Shown: piece by piece, positions 21,867-35,182 of the stretch
Layout: every line of letters starts with the position of its first letter
How positions within the stretch are numbered: the stretch's first letter is position 1
Assembly (NCBI GenBank): GCA_963920575.1
Contig: OY986969.1
Span: 6,334,001 to 6,398,000 of the forward strand
Source of the DNA: Narthecium ossifragum
Lineage: Eukaryota > Streptophyta > Magnoliopsida > Dioscoreales > Nartheciaceae
Direction: 5' to 3'
Length of the DNA: 64,000 bases
Program-made: the position numbers and the translations under genes
The notes under the pieces: generated by a model
Databases searched by the model: none
What the model was told of the DNA's origin: nothing
What the model saw: the letters and a program-made list of their open reading frames with translations, nothing else

Positions 21867-24800
21867 TCACACGTAAGCATCAAGGTAACTGTAACAGTGC
21901 CTTCTTCTGAATTGAAGAAGGCTGGCGTAGACTCGATCCCACACTCCTATGAAGAGCGATTCGTCGTCTGGACTCACAGACACGCCCGAGATCTCTCCGA
22001 AGAAGTCTAACTCCTGTCGCTTCTTGTAGTCAGCCTTGGTGCTGTAGATATGAACAAAGTCTGCTGGTTCGGCAACAATCATGAATTCCCCATCTGAGGT
22101 ATAACGGATGGACCTTACTGCACCCAGATTGCCCTTCAGGACTTCTAAAGATGATGAAAGGTTTCTGATGTCCCAAACACGGCACGTCTTGTCCTGATTA
22201 CCGGTGGCAAATATGCGACCATCCGGGTGCCAGGCTGAAGCAAAAGAATAGTCTAAATGACCTACCAATGAGAAGAGGGCCTGCCATCATCAAAGAATAA
22301 GGGACGGTAATTTGCAGCTTTCCTTTTAAAAAAACTGGTGCTAGCATTGTACAAATTCAGGCATGTAAACAAGAATCATCTTTAAGATCATGTTGTAAAT
22401 GGCGTTTATCGGGATGAAATACAAGCATCAGTTGGATAAATTATAACTTTCTTACTGAATGTTGCAGCAGTTTCCACACAGTTCTAATTAGTCTTACTCA
22501 TCACATGTTTTTAGTTGATCGCCATATTTGCATATTCAAAGTTAACTTTCTTACTCCATGTTGCAGCAGTTGCCACACAGTTCTAATTAGTCTTCCTAAT
22601 CGCATGTTTTTAGTTGATCGCCATATTTGCATATTCAAAGTTAATGTGATATGATAGCATTCTCCTTGCTTCTAGGTTGAAATTAGGAATTAAGTTTCAC
22701 GATAAGACTCAAATTGCGCCTACAGAAGCAAATCTTCGACATTCCTTGATGAATCTATACCGAGTAGGGTAAAAATGCTTGTGATACCTTTCCATTCTGT
22801 GCATCAGCCAGCAATCCATCACACTTGTCCCCCACAACTGTCATAAGTTTCCTGTCTGGATTAATGGATGTATGCTGTCAATATAGGAAAGCCATCAGAG
22901 ATGTTAGAGCATGACATTCCCATTAAAAATATTTCAATAACCACTAGGACTGGAGAACACTTTCTATAGCTGGATTCTATGAATGTCATTGATGTCAAGG
23001 AACAAAACAAAACAAAGGACTCACATTCACAGGCCAAGGAAACCGGAAGTGATTTATCAGCTGAAATCTATCTGTATCGTACTCCCTTACACCACCATCA
23101 TTGTTGGACGCCATAAAATGCACAGCACCACTACAATATTTTTGCAATATGAGGTTTGGCTTCTCTAAGAGAGCAACAATATTCAGCGACCTCAGAAACT
23201 ATAGTACCTCGGATTTTCATATATATCAATTGCATTGGTGATCACATTATCATCAAACGCTGTCCTCGTACAGAAGCTAACTCCTCTACGATCCAAAAGC
23301 TGCCGCACAAGGAGAAGATTACAGTTCTTTCTAAAAGAAAAGACTTGTTACAGCAGCACTAGCAGCATTACTTTAAAACAAAGCAAAAATGAACAGGGTA
23401 TGAATGCACATCCTTTGCCAGGCATCAGTCAATTTATAGAAACCTTCCATAATCTAATGTATGCTAGCAAATGCAACCAACGATGGGGGGAAATAAATGC
23501 ATACACACTCCACTTTGTCACCTGATTCTTGAAGGCATCTCCATGGGATGTGAGAAATAGACAATCACATGTTACAGTGATTAAAGGTAAATACACCTAA
23601 ACTTAGTGCAAGCATCAAATAGTAAATGAAATCTTTTGCATCAAACACAACCAAATAAATGAGACCTTCCATTGGCAGTTTAGTAGTAGCATAAAAGAAC
23701 ATACCAACTATAGATACAAAAGATGGAAACTGAAGTGCAAGTCCTTTCTAGGAGCACTATCATTGCAAACCTTACTTTAAATTGAATAAACGTGACCAAA
23801 ACCAGTCAAAGCATCATGAAAATACCAACTCCAAAGAGAGAGGTGCCAAAATTAGCAACCAATTACTTTTTCTGCTTATTAACAACCAAAAGAAGGAAGA
23901 CCTTCAGGGAGATACAACTGCAAAGAAATATCTTTCATGAGCAAGAACTGGTATTTAGCATATCAATGCTAATTCCTGAGACGGCATACAATACTTATTG
24001 AATAGTGTTGCCATGGTGTCAAGCAAGGTTTAGTGCCGATCAGCACAAACTGGCATGACCAGGAAATATCGTGCCGGTGGGTTACCGCCACCGACAATAT
24101 GGTCGACATTAGCACAGGAATTTGTGCTCTTGTGCTGACCGGCAACAATACAGGCTGGCTAGCATAGAGCTTTAATGGTCCGACAGAGAGTTTTAAAATA
24201 TTATTATTCCTGAGTAATATTCTGTACTGTTTGATGCTTTATACTGATTATTTTCAATTTTGATTGTCCAAATAACTTATAATTCACCCAAAAAGGCCAA
24301 ACACCCAATATGGGTTTTGGAAGATCAAATGCTTATGTCAGAGACTCTGTGCCAATCCGGTGATGGCCCGTGTCGATTAGGACCATTAAAAAACTTTGTG
24401 CCAGTCTGTACCAGTCCGTACCGGTTTCTTACCAACACAACACACACCACCGGCATGCAATCCTTGGTGTCGAGTTTAATCTTTCGATGAATTACACCTT
24501 TTCTTCACTAAGAAAGAAAATACAACACTACAATAAGGATGTAGGCATGCATTTCCATGCCAAGTGATACTTATCAAGCATGGTACATCTAGGGTCAAAT
24601 GCCATCATTGAACGTGCCAGTGGCCAGCACAGACTGTGCTAGTGGCATCGTAACTCATAGATATAGCTTTTGTTACTCATGTACAAACATTTTTGTATCA
24701 ACTTTTACTAAACACACTAGTAAAAAAAATACTCAACCATATGCTAACATTGAGTGCCCGTAATAAAAAAAGAAAAAAAACTTTTTTGAATTTTTCGCAC

Positions 24801-27800
24801 CCTTACATACCATAAACGTGGATACATCTATTGTGCTTAAGACTGGCTCCAATACTTCTCTTTCTACCATGCTCTTCACACTCATCCTGCTCTCAACTTT
24901 ACTAGCCCTACCGATCCCCATCATTATCACCCTCAATCAGCTATCATACCAAACACAACATAATAAGAGAAATACTGGCTAACTATAGCATATCCATGCT
25001 CTTCGAGTTCGAAACAGTACTTACTTTACAGGTTAGCTCTCCTTGAAAGCCTCCTGCTACCAACAAATTGTCCTTGACTGCAAGCGTGCTAATTTGAGTT
25101 CGAGTAAATCCTTCTAACAAACTTCCATGGTGCCTCTAGAAAAGGAAGATTGAAAATTTAATCATAAACTTTACCCATTTTGTCCAGCAAATGAATCTAG
25201 GTGACTAATAATTGAGGGAGAAAAGTGTCAAGAGAGAAGAATGTGAAAAGCATTATATTACAGACTGAAACATGCCACAAAGGACAAGAAGGCAAAACCT
25301 CAGTAGGAGCGACATGTCCTGAAAAATTGAGGACCTCTGTCGAATTACAAGATAATGCAGACCAGTGAAGAACTGAAGAATTCGACATAAAATAGAGATC
25401 ATGCTTTGAGGTTGCCCAAACCAAGTTCCTCAACTGCACACAAAAAGGATTGTTTCAGATGGCATTCAGAATAGAACTTTCTCATGCTTACATGCATATC
25501 AAACAATTACTACTTGTGAAAGAAAAAAGACAGAAATTGTTGCAGTCATATTCCAAAAAAAGGAGAGGGTTCAACTGTTCAGGAACTACCTGAAGAAAAC
25601 TAGACTGGAGTAAAATAAGCAATTCAACTCATACAAAGGAAATTTGCAATAGAAATTGTTTGAAGTAGATTAATAAAGCTGAAGATGACCATAGAAGCAT
25701 ACATGTCCCAAGATAAGTCATTTTCTCCCTCTATAGCATAGAAATTCGCTAGTACATGTGCAAACGTACCATAGTACCATCAGCAAACTAATAAAGACCA
25801 CACCAATATCATACAGGAAAATGACAAATCATTTCCTAGATATACGCCAAAGTTACATCATACTCACCATAAAGATTGAGGTGTAAATAAATATGAAAGA
25901 GCACCTAACCACATTCCTTTTCAGGTCAAACATGATATGGATACCCACAAGTTCCAAACATATGAAAGTATAAAGTGCTTGATAAAGCAAATGTCACAAG
26001 CAGAAAGTTATCAGACGAATAGTACGGACCCTCCTAAGATGCATGTGAATTATGGTTATCATAAAAAATAACCGAGCCATCAGAATTATTTGCCCTCCCA
26101 AAACATGAAAAATTCTATTCGATGTCTGTAAAAGGAGATGTACTAATAACATGCAAATATCTAGAGATGATGGCATAAAATTATCTTGTTAGGTTGTCCA
26201 CCAGTTGGCAAATTCGTGATCAAAAGGGTCTGATTCATTTTCGCATTATATGACTCGGTTCAACATGTTTAACACAAGAGAAGAAGCAAAGTTAGAGAAA
26301 TTTCGGCTTTAACATAATCTTTGTCAACTGGCTCCAACTTTTCAACAAGGTGAGAATATATTTTCAAATGAATTATGAGGAAAGAGAGCAAGGAGATCAA
26401 CCAAGTACCCATCCCCAAGGTTAAGCTATGCTTCTCCAGCCATCATTCAACCATTTAGTTAGATCTGAATTTTTGTGAGAATCATGTCCTTTCTTCCATT
26501 CGGCTTCTTAAAAGTGAGCAAGTGTCAAATGTAGGTAAAATTAAGATATGCATTTTCAAGCCATTCTGTAAAAAGAAAGAAAAACCTGATCCACATTCTA
26601 GCAATTTGCACTGGTCCACAGTCGTGCTAAGTACAGGTGAGTCTTGTATGTATCCTTAATGGCCACAAACCCAACCACTTCTACAAAAATAGTTCCTGAA
26701 GTCATTATTCTAGTTCATCTTTGATCATATTTCCATTATCTTGATTTGATTCTTCAAATCTACTTTGACTATTATGTCAATCGTAAAGTGTTGGAAAGAA
26801 GACTTCAGACCCAGATCGCGCCTCATCAAGATTTCTAGATTTTAATGTTCATGGGCTAAAGTCAAGCTTCAAGATAACAGATAGAAGCTGACAAACAACT
26901 GTTAAATGACTCTTGTATTTGAGCAAACTTTTCGTACAAGATCAGATCAAAATAATTATGGTGGCATTGGAAAGAGGACTTGAAGATAAGCAACCTTGTC
27001 CACAAGATGTGAATTGTCAAAACCGATTTTGAGATATCAGAAATTTCAGTCTACAGGAACTGCGCTCTGATGGTAAAAGATGACGTCCAAACGGTATGGC
27101 AAGACCTATCAAGTTTGAACAGTTTTGAGTTGGTTTACAAGATGTTTCGAGTTGGATTTGGACAAGACTAATATACAGGCCTTATGAATGGCCAAACTAG
27201 GCACCTATAAGGACTATTGCAAAGAGAAATTATTGTCTTTCAAACTTCACGATCGAAACCTCTAAAACTTATTTAGTTAGTATTGTACTGGTAATTGAAG
27301 ACGATAATACAGAAACGATATTGGAGTTTAGTGAGTGAACAATGGCAGATGATTTTCTAAGTCAGAGATCAAGAAAGCACATTGGGTATGTGCAAGATGA
27401 GTCAAGGGGATCCATGTAGACTCCAAAGTTTCTAAGCTATGTCTAGTGAACAAGTACAATAGTGCTTAAAAGAAATTGTCCTAGTCTAGTCTGGACCCCT
27501 AGTTTTTCCCCACATTAACAATCGTGTGCTTCCTTGTTGTTCTGGCTAGCATATCCAATTACTCTGCACAACTTGTTTCCAGTAATAATGCAGTTCCTTA
27601 ACAAAGCCCTGAAAGCAAGCTGGGGAACCCAAGTCCAATAAACAGTTTCCTTATCATAAGGCCTTGGAATGCAAGTTCCTATTCCACGACCAGGTGAAGG
27701 CAAAGAGCATAAGGAGCCACGTAGGTTCAGGAAAGCAACTAGTAACTCAACAACCACTTTAAGAGCAAAAGAAGCACAACAAATAAGAGCTTCATTACTA

Positions 27801-28980
27801 AGCCTGCTCTAAGATGAAAAAATACGAAAGAACTCTCTGTAGAAAAATCCATTGGTAAAGGAGGCCTTTCTTCGTAACAGCATCCGCTTGACATGTTCTG
27901 TTTTTCTGTCACTTAGAAGTGATAATTCACAAAACTACATATTTAAAAAAATTCCCAAGTACCAACTTTTAAAATCCCCATAGAAAACTCACCAAATGAC
28001 CCTTAAATTGCATTAGAAAATCCATCTCTCTATAGATTTGATCGTCTAGCAACAAGTTACAAAAGACTCAAATAAGAAGACAGGTCAAGTAACCTGTTTA
28101 TATATTCAATTAAGATTACCATGGAAACAGGACAGAGATTCTAGGAGAAACATATTCAGATCTTGTGAATCATCAACACATGCTCTTATGTTATGTTAAA
28201 ATCTAAATAAAAAACTTCATTAACCTCCTTTTTGTCACTAGGGTTCAAAGTTCAGCTATTTAAATCCATTTTGATTGAATAAATCGACGATCAAACTGTA
28301 AAAGCAAGTTTAATAGGTGTGGGACAACTTTTCGCACACACAGTTATTATATAATTAAGTGTTCATAATTAAAGAAATAAATGACAAATTTATCACCTAA
28401 CCTGAAAATGAAGTATTGTGGGTTTAACAAATCTTGTATTATACTGGAAGTCATAAAAGTTGCCACCTTTATCCATTGGCCTGCATTCCTGAAGACAAAA
28501 ACCACACATGAACATACCGCCACTAAATTCCTGTACTTCTACCCATCATGGTTGGGACAACCTTGTCTATGCGCTCCCCTGATGAAGGAACATTCTCATA
28601 ATTCTTGTACTGTTCTAGCCGACTCTGCCTGTAACTTTGTCTCGTTATATGCAATCTATCCCACGGTATACCTTGAATATCCTTCCCTCTCCAAGCTTGC
28701 GCAGATGATGTGTCCGTCACCCTTGTGATCTGCTCAAAATCAAATGCATAAGTTATCATCCTCCTGGTAGTTATTTTTGTAGACATCGCAATATCAAACC
28801 CTCAACATAATGCATGCATGCAAAAAAAAAACCAATACTAACCAGTTCATATTCATTCTCAGCTTCACCTCTACCTAGACCAAACATATCCACATCGATA
28901 TCCTCTTCCAAAGCGTTACCAATTTCACCCTGGTCGACCATGTACTCGAATTCATCCATTCCGTTCATCATCCTATCCAT
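21867..28980 (-). CDS. WD40-repeat protein, conserved plant family (C2A9.03-like)
   Basis: Nine coding exons join in phase at GT-AG borders: 28980-28843, 28729-28562, 28488-28402, 25433-25299, 25135-25025, 23299-23208, 23130-23025, 22874-22788 and 22280-21867. They encode about 445 aa. The start is the first ATG in the exon; an in-frame GTG lies 15 bp upstream. The N-terminus is acidic (FEYMVDQGE), then comes the family hallmark GKDIQGIPWDRL and LEQYKNYENVP. WD repeats include LRNLVWATSKHDLYF, HFMASNNDGGVREYD and GHLDYSFASAWHPDG with TGNQDKTCRVWD. The length and order match plant proteins named after fission yeast C2A9.03. The molecular role is unknown; WD40 propellers are protein scaffolds. 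Intron 3 is 2,968 bp. No defect was seen. Confidence 0.93.
22445..22642. repeat. 99-bp tandem duplication in a WD40 intron
   Basis: AACTTTCTTACT...GTTGCAGCAGT...CATATTCAAAGTT at 22445 repeats at 22544 with few changes. It lies in the last intron. Each copy includes a TTGCAG that looks like a splice acceptor. Confidence 0.85.
24010..24640. other. Possible decayed insertion in WD40 intron 5
   Basis: This part of the 1.7-kb intron differs from its AT-rich surroundings. It has repeated GTGCCGGT/ACCGGCA, GTACCAGTCCGTACCGG and GTGCTAGTGGCAT-like words, which suggests a decayed repeat. No ends or coding sequence were identified. Confidence 0.3.
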
Positions 28981-29645
28981 GCTATCAAAGGCCACGGCCC
29001 ACGGGTAAGATGGCTACACAGATACATAAACTCAGCAAAAAAAATTACGGGTATTGCTTACAAGCAAAAAAATCCCTAAATAATCAAATATTCCAAATAA
29101 GAAAACAAGATATCGATGAAAAAAGCAGAGCATCGAAAAAAAACAAGAAGAAAATTTGGGCAAATGAATCAAGAATCGAAAGGAAAACCTGAGATAGGAG
29201 ATAGATTAAGAGCCAAAATCGATCAAAAGAAAGCTCTTTTACAAGCCCTAGATGTTGTGGAGCTTACGGCACACCACGAAATCGCCTTCTTGCTTGGTCG
29301 GAAAGAGGACAAAGAATCAGAGAGGCAAACAGGGGGGGATTAAAAAGGGATCGATCGTGACTCTATTATTTGTTTACAAAGGGTCCAAATCCATCATCCC
29401 AGTCTCAGCTTCCAGAGACCGGACCCGCGAGCGAGCGAGCTACTTGTGGATGACGCCGGGGACGTGGCCGTGGAGGATCCTCGACACAGGATGCTTGCTC
29501 TTGTTTCCTTTTTTTAACTAACGGAAATGACGGAATGCTTACGTGTATATTTTGTCATGTTCAAAGAGCGGTGGGGGAATGCCGGAATGGAATGCCAGGC
29601 GGGGCTGTTCGACGTGGAGAATTTTTTTGGTATTTTTACATGCTG
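28981..29645. other. 5' flank of the WD40 gene
   Basis: The minus-strand promoter and 5' leader of the WD40 gene must lie here. A leader intron is possible. No firm TATA box or other gene was identified. The stretch ends at the MULE-1 target duplication. Confidence 0.5.
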
Positions 29646-30113
29646 GAGGGGCTCTATCAACACCACACAAGCATCACCACATATTTTTATACCAAAAATA
29701 CCCTAAGATGAAATGTCTCAATTGCCCCCTGTCTTATGTGGTATAATTACGGTAATAGAATCCAACCTACCTCAGGCTCTTGCCTTAAATGCCTCATCTT
29801 CTCCGATCATCCTCTCCGACCGGCCATCTTTTCCGGTCATCTTCTCCGACAATCTCCGATCATCTCATCTGGCTCTTCTCTCCACGGACTCCTCTCTTCT
29901 CCACGCTATTCTTCTTGTTATACCACCTCCCTCACGGTTGCCCTACCCTCGTGACACAATCGATCACCAAAATTAGCAGAAAGCTGCTGCGGCAGTTGGA
30001 AATGGACAATGAAGATGAGGAAGACGAGGAAATTGCACCATAAAAGGTGCATTCCCATCTCATTATCCCCGTACTCCGTCGTTTTCTCATTTTTTTTCCT
30101 ATCTGGAACTAAT

Positions 30114-30285
30114 CGGTAGTAAATTACCGATAAAGATGTAATCGGTAGTCTATTACCGATACACATGCACAACTCAACGGTACATAGATACCGTTTGGTA
30201 TGAATTACGAACGGTATCTCGGCACCGTCTATGTATCGGTAGTATAGTACCGAGTTAAATATAGTATATCGGTGGTATTCTACCG
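30114..30285. repeat. MULE-1 left subterminal palindrome array
   Basis: Six dyads of the form CGGTA-N6-TACCG (16 bp, slightly degenerate) lie at 30114, 30143, 30178, 30212, 30237 and 30270, about 25-35 bp apart. The right array at 35031-35182 uses the same dyad. Confidence 0.85.
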
Positions 30286-30514
30286 ATAGTTGTCTGTGAC
30301 GATCTTGAAGACCCAAATCAAATTTCAGAGTTTACAAATGCTAATTTCTTAATTATTACCAGGGCTATACTTATAATGGTGAAGATTTGGGGGTGTCAAC
30401 TATGACTACACCAAGTCATTCACAACTGACGAGGTATGCTGTCCGTAGTTATATTTTCTTGGACCACTAGTGGCTTCATAATTCATCATTCTAATCATTA
30501 TTTTTTATCTCTAG

Positions 30515-32842
30515 ATCTTTCACAGCCGCCAAACACTTATCCACTGGACACAACAAGTTGGAAAACAGAATGGCTTGGTGGTTGTAATAAAGAATTAAGA
30601 GGTCGGGGGTGCCGGTAGAAAGCAGAGGATCACGTTCGCATGTGAGCGAAGTGGAGCTTATCGGAAAACAGTCACAGAGCATTATGCAAGTTCAAAAATG
30701 CCGTTAACCACCCGAAAGAGGAAGACTGTCAACTCCGGGACGAGGAAGTGTGGTTGTCCCTTCAAGCTTCAGGGTATGAAGCTTGCCTATGATGATGATT
30801 GGACGTTGATGGTTATATATGGAGTGCACAATCACCCGAGAGCGGTTTACCTCAAGGGACACTCATATGTCGGGAGATTAACCAAGGAAGAAATGAAGTT
30901 GGTGGTTGATATGTCGATAAATCTAGTGAAGCCACGTCAAATATAGAACACTATAAAGCACCGAGATCCAGGGAACTGCTCTACTCTGAAGACCATCTAT
31001 AATGCACGCCACATGAATAGGGTGGTCGAGAAAGATGGGAGATCAGAGATGCAGCAGCTACTAAAGCATCTAAATGAGCACGGCTATATTGAGTATCATA
31101 CAGTTCGGGAAGACACGGATAATGTTCGGGACATATTCTGGGCACACCGCACCTCTATTGAGCTACTCCGTACATTTTCAGAGGTTTTGATTATGGATTG
31201 CACCTACAATACCAACAGGTACCGACTTCCTCTACTAGAAATTGTCGGTGTCACATCGACAGAAATGACATTCTCTGCTGCCTTTGTATACATGGAGTTT
31301 GAGAGGGAGGGTAATTTCATATGGGCGTTGCATGTGCTTCGGTCGTTGTTGGAAGGCTGCTCAATGCCACATGTTATACTGACAGATAGAGATTTGGCTT
31401 CAATGAATGCTATCGAGTTGGTATTTCCAGAATAAAAAAGGATGCTATGTAGATGGCATATCCAAAAGTGTGTTGAGCTTAGCTGCAAAAAGAATTTTTC
31501 AACGGTAGAGATGGCTGCCTCTTTCATAACATTATGGCAAGCAATTGTATATTCAAGCAGTGTGCATGAGTATAATACAAACTTATGCACTCTGCTTAAC
31601 ACCTTTTCTAGAGACAAAGATGTCACTGAATATGTCCAAAAGACATGGCTCGATCACTACAAAGAAGATTTTGTAAGTGCTTGGGTCGATGAGTACATGC
31701 ATTTTGGGAATTATACCACGAATAGGGTTGAAAGTGCACATTCTAAGTTGAAGAGGCATCTTGGATCGTCTAATTGTGGTTTTGACACATCGTGGTCCAC
31801 CATCCACTCTTTGCTCGAGCTCCAACATTGTGCCATAAAAGCTTCATTCGAGAAGAGCAAGCACATTGCGCAACACAACTTTAAGCCAGAAGTCTTCAGA
31901 GAACTTTGAGGGTTCATTTCAAAGAGTGCACTCACCATTGTTCATATTGAATCATTGAATGCTGATTGTACTGGTCAAGATGAGAGCGCATGTGCTTGTG
32001 TGGTACGCCACACCCATGGCCTTCCTTGTGCCCATATGATTGCCAAATACAGACTGGAGGAACGCCCTATACCCTTGTTCTGCATACATCCACGGTGGCG
32101 TAAACTTGACATGTGCGCAACAAAAATTGATGTCCCCCTCGAGCTGAAGTGCAGACAAGAGCTGGAGCTCTTGTATGCAAAATTCATAGCGCAAGATGCC
32201 ACAAGGAGAATACAATTGCTAAGAAAATTGATGGAACTAAACGAACCTGCGTCGTCTTATGTTCTTGAGCCAGAAGTGAAGATGACGACTCGTGGTAGGC
32301 CCAGTGCAAAGGACAAGAAGCAGATGAACTCAACACGACGTGACCCGTCTGCTTTTGAGTTTGAACCTTCTTTTAAAGACAGTAATGATATGCCCATTGA
32401 AGTTACTCTTATATCTTCCAAGAAACCTAGGGCAAAGAAGGGTAGAAAGAAAGATGATAAAGTATACGAAAATTGTGATACAAAATCGTATTACCTGTTA
32501 CAGTTCCCAGAGGGGCTGAGAGATTATATACTGTATGTTAAATATGTCCTTGCAGACGGAAATTGCGGCTTTAGAGCTATAGCTGGTCTACTGGGATTTG
32601 GCGAGGATGGATGGGCTGAAATTCGGAAGGGTCTTATCTTTGAGCTGCGTGCTCACTATGATGGCTATGTCCCGTTGTATGGTGGACCGGATCGGGTTGC
32701 AGACCTCATGTACTCGTTGTCCTTTTTTGAAAATGGCCCCGCATATGATCGGTGGATGACGATGCCAGCTATGGGTTATCTTATAGCCTCACACTACTCC
32801 GTCGTGTTGCTAAGTATATCTTCTTATATGTGGTTTCCATGA
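30515..32842 (+). pseudogene. MULE transposase with SWIM finger and OTU domain, decayed
   Basis: One frame from a splice acceptor at 30511-30514 to a stop at 32842, with in-frame stops at 30596 (TAA), 30944 (TAG), 31433 (TAA) and 31907 (TGA) and no frameshift. Domains in order: FAR1/MuDR-type DNA-binding region (CERSGAY, GTRKCGCPFKLQG, HNHPRA); DDE transposase with D in IMDCTYNTN, D in LTDRDLAS and E in NRVESAHSKLKR; SWIM zinc finger CACVVRHTHGLPCAH; basic linker; OTU-type protease region with its catalytic Cys motif ADGNCGFRAIA. The OTU region stops before the expected catalytic His. A possible first exon (ATG at 30002, acidic) is uncertain. Known relatives are transposase-OTU fusions of plant MULEs. 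It would cut and move MULE ends if intact. Confidence 0.85.
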
Positions 32843-32943
32843 GAGAAGTCCATATATAATATATATATATCATTTCACTTATACAACCTTCTATGCAAAA
32901 TCTAACCTTCTATACAAAATCTAGTAACCGCAGATATCACTTA

Positions 32944-34965
32944 TCAAAGGCCATGCCCCATGTCAGGCTCGCCACGCACTATGCGATGTGCTCGCCTCCA
33001 CCTTTTTTTCTGCTCCTCCACAGCCAATGTCTCCAAATGCTCAACAGTGTCATCGATGAGGTGTGCAAGTCGATCATACTGTAATTTGATGAAAATGCAA
33101 TGAATTAAACAAGTTGTATAATGAAATAATGAAATAAAGATGAAAATTTAAATAAGTTATTGTTACCTTGACATTAACGTAATCGTCTGTAGGTATAGCT
33201 AGCGGCGCCTCATGCTCTGGATTCTCCACCCTCACGTGAGATATGCTTCGGAACCATTCCATGTAACCCGGCATGCACTCATAACCAGCGGGGCTGGTAG
33301 AAGCGCCTGTCCAGCGCTCAATCACACTCATGTCCATCCAATTAAACCAGCAATCTCTCCTGAAATCGAACACTCTCGCGTAGCGTCGAACTGTTCCCTT
33401 GGATCCCATGTTAGACTGGGACGGCCTCAATACATTTCGAGGAATGCTCTGTCGGATGCCAAACTGGCGAAGCACCCTGTCCGGATGATAAGACTCCACA
33501 TACTCTCCGCAGGTAATGGTGCCAAAGTAGAAGCTAATTTCTTCGCGAGGGAAATCCGCTCCTCCTCGTTGAGCACGATACGGATCCCATGTCACCTACA
33601 GAAAAACAACAATCAGTCAACATTCACTCAATCAACATTACATGCTGATCAAAAATACTAGTAAATAAACTACAACGTTACCTCATGTGGAGTCAAGCGA
33701 TCCAGACGTCGGCGCCATGTCTGAACAATATTCTCCCCGCCTATATACTCTCTCCTTATACTCCATTTGTAGGCAGTGGGCATGCCAATTGTGTAATCTA
33801 TGCATAGTTGCGGAGCCACGACTTGGTGAAGGTGATCATCTATCCAACTCTACATTGGTGGGATAAATATGGGTTAAGTCAAACAATAATTGGTATCATA
33901 ATATAAATAAACTTATGCTTTTTTAAAACTACGTACCACCAACAAAGTTAGGTATCCGCCGACAGCACATGATCCCCACCGACTAGCGGACCCGAGCATC
34001 CGATAGAGGTATGTGAGGGCCCCAGCACCCCATGCATACTCACGCACGGTAGTAAGGTCCGTGAGAGAAGCGAGATAGGACAAGTGCACCCAACCGCCTG
34101 ACTTGTTGCAAAACAAGGTGCAACCCAACAGATACAACAGATACGCCTTCACCGAGCACTCTAACCCGACGGCATTCACTGTACATTCATCCCTTAACCA
34201 TTTTAAATTAAGGGTGAATCCTCGGCCCAAACCTCTCTCAGTCAGCTCTCTATGGGCCACTGCTCGACTAACCCCAAGATTATCTACCATAAGCTGTTTA
34301 TATCCGGACGCATTCAGCTCACAGCGATCCAGTGGCATACCAGCGATAGGGATGCCCAAAATGGCACCGACGTCTGCCAAGGTGATCGTCATCTTACCAC
34401 ATGGCAAGTGAAACGTATTTGTTTCTGGGTGCCACCTCTTAATAAATGCAGCCACAATGGCGCTGCTAATGCTGGGATGCGAACATTCGATGAGGCCTCG
34501 AAGTCCAGTCATTTCCACGAGCTGATTAAACTCGCTATTCATTGTCCTGTCCCAGTTGAGAGTGTTGGATCCATGAGCATATATCTTAAGAGGCTTCCTT
34601 TCCTGTAAGAATCAATAAAAAAAGAAAATTAACATCTCCATGGGTTCAGTCAGATAGCCATATCTGACTATAGCAGCTAACCAAACTATTTTTACCTCTC
34701 CATGCCATATACGGTAGGCAACGTGACTCCCAAACTCGGTTAGCACGGACTTATCCACAGGCCCGCCAGGGAACGGGCCTTCATCCTCTGCTGCAGCGCT
34801 GGGGATAGTAGGAGGGATACCACTGCAAGAGGGACCCTCATCCTCTGTCTCGTCTTTAAAAACAACACTTTCGGTCCTTTCCTCCTCTGCCTCCTTCCCA
34901 CGTCGCCGCCGCGTGGAAGACGACGAAGAGGATGCCTTTGATGCACTGCGTGTGATAGGAGGCAT
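32944..34965 (-). pseudogene. MULE-1 plant mobile domain (PMD) gene, broken by a 2-bp slip
   Basis: Five exons join at GT-AG borders: 34965-34696, 34604-33937, 33849-33682, 33595-33167 and 33078-32944. Exon 2 is 668 bp, 2 bp more than needed to keep the frame. The excess falls in a CTCTCT run (minus strand) at about 34555-34566; every other junction is in phase. The N-terminus is serine/basic. PMD hallmarks follow: FIKRWHPETNTFHLPCGKMT, ADVGAILGIP and YAWGAGALTYLYRML, then WDPY...FREISHV-like C-terminal parts and a basic tail. Arabidopsis relatives include MAIN and MAIL1. An internal ATG at 34542 could start a shorter protein. Apart from the slip it looks nearly intact, unlike the transposase. 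Confidence 0.8.
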
Positions 34966-35030
34966 TTGGCTGCGACAAACAAACAGAAATAAAGAAACGG
35001 AATCAATATACCGATGGCAAAACAAAATAA

Positions 35031-35182
35031 ACGGTATCAAACTACGGATGGGAAAACTACAGAAACGGTAGCAAACTACCGTTGGGAAAAGTACAGAAAC
35101 GGTATCAAACTACCGTTGGGAAAAGTACAGAACGGTATCAACATACCGATGGGAAAACTACAGAAACGGTAAGAAACTACCG
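35031..35182. repeat. MULE-1 right subterminal palindrome array
   Basis: About five dyads CGGTA-N6-TACCG, at about 35031, 35066, 35100, 35133 and 35167, spaced 33-35 bp. They are separated by a repeated TTGGGAAAAGTACAGAAA linker. The array lies just upstream of the PMD gene start. Confidence 0.85.

Noticed and set aside
28981..28995. GTG at 28995 as the WD40 start
   Set aside because: An ATG lies five codons downstream in the same frame and plant nuclear genes rarely start with GTG.
30515..32842. Naming the MULE-1 product a PKS-NRPS hybrid synthetase
   Set aside because: That label is sometimes attached to plant transposase-OTU proteins in automatic annotation; the sequence shows no synthetase domain.
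34612..35040. Longer N-terminus for the MULE-1 PMD protein starting at 35040
   Set aside because: The extra residues are hydrophobic and come from the palindrome-array spacer; the ATG at 34965 begins the serine/basic leader.
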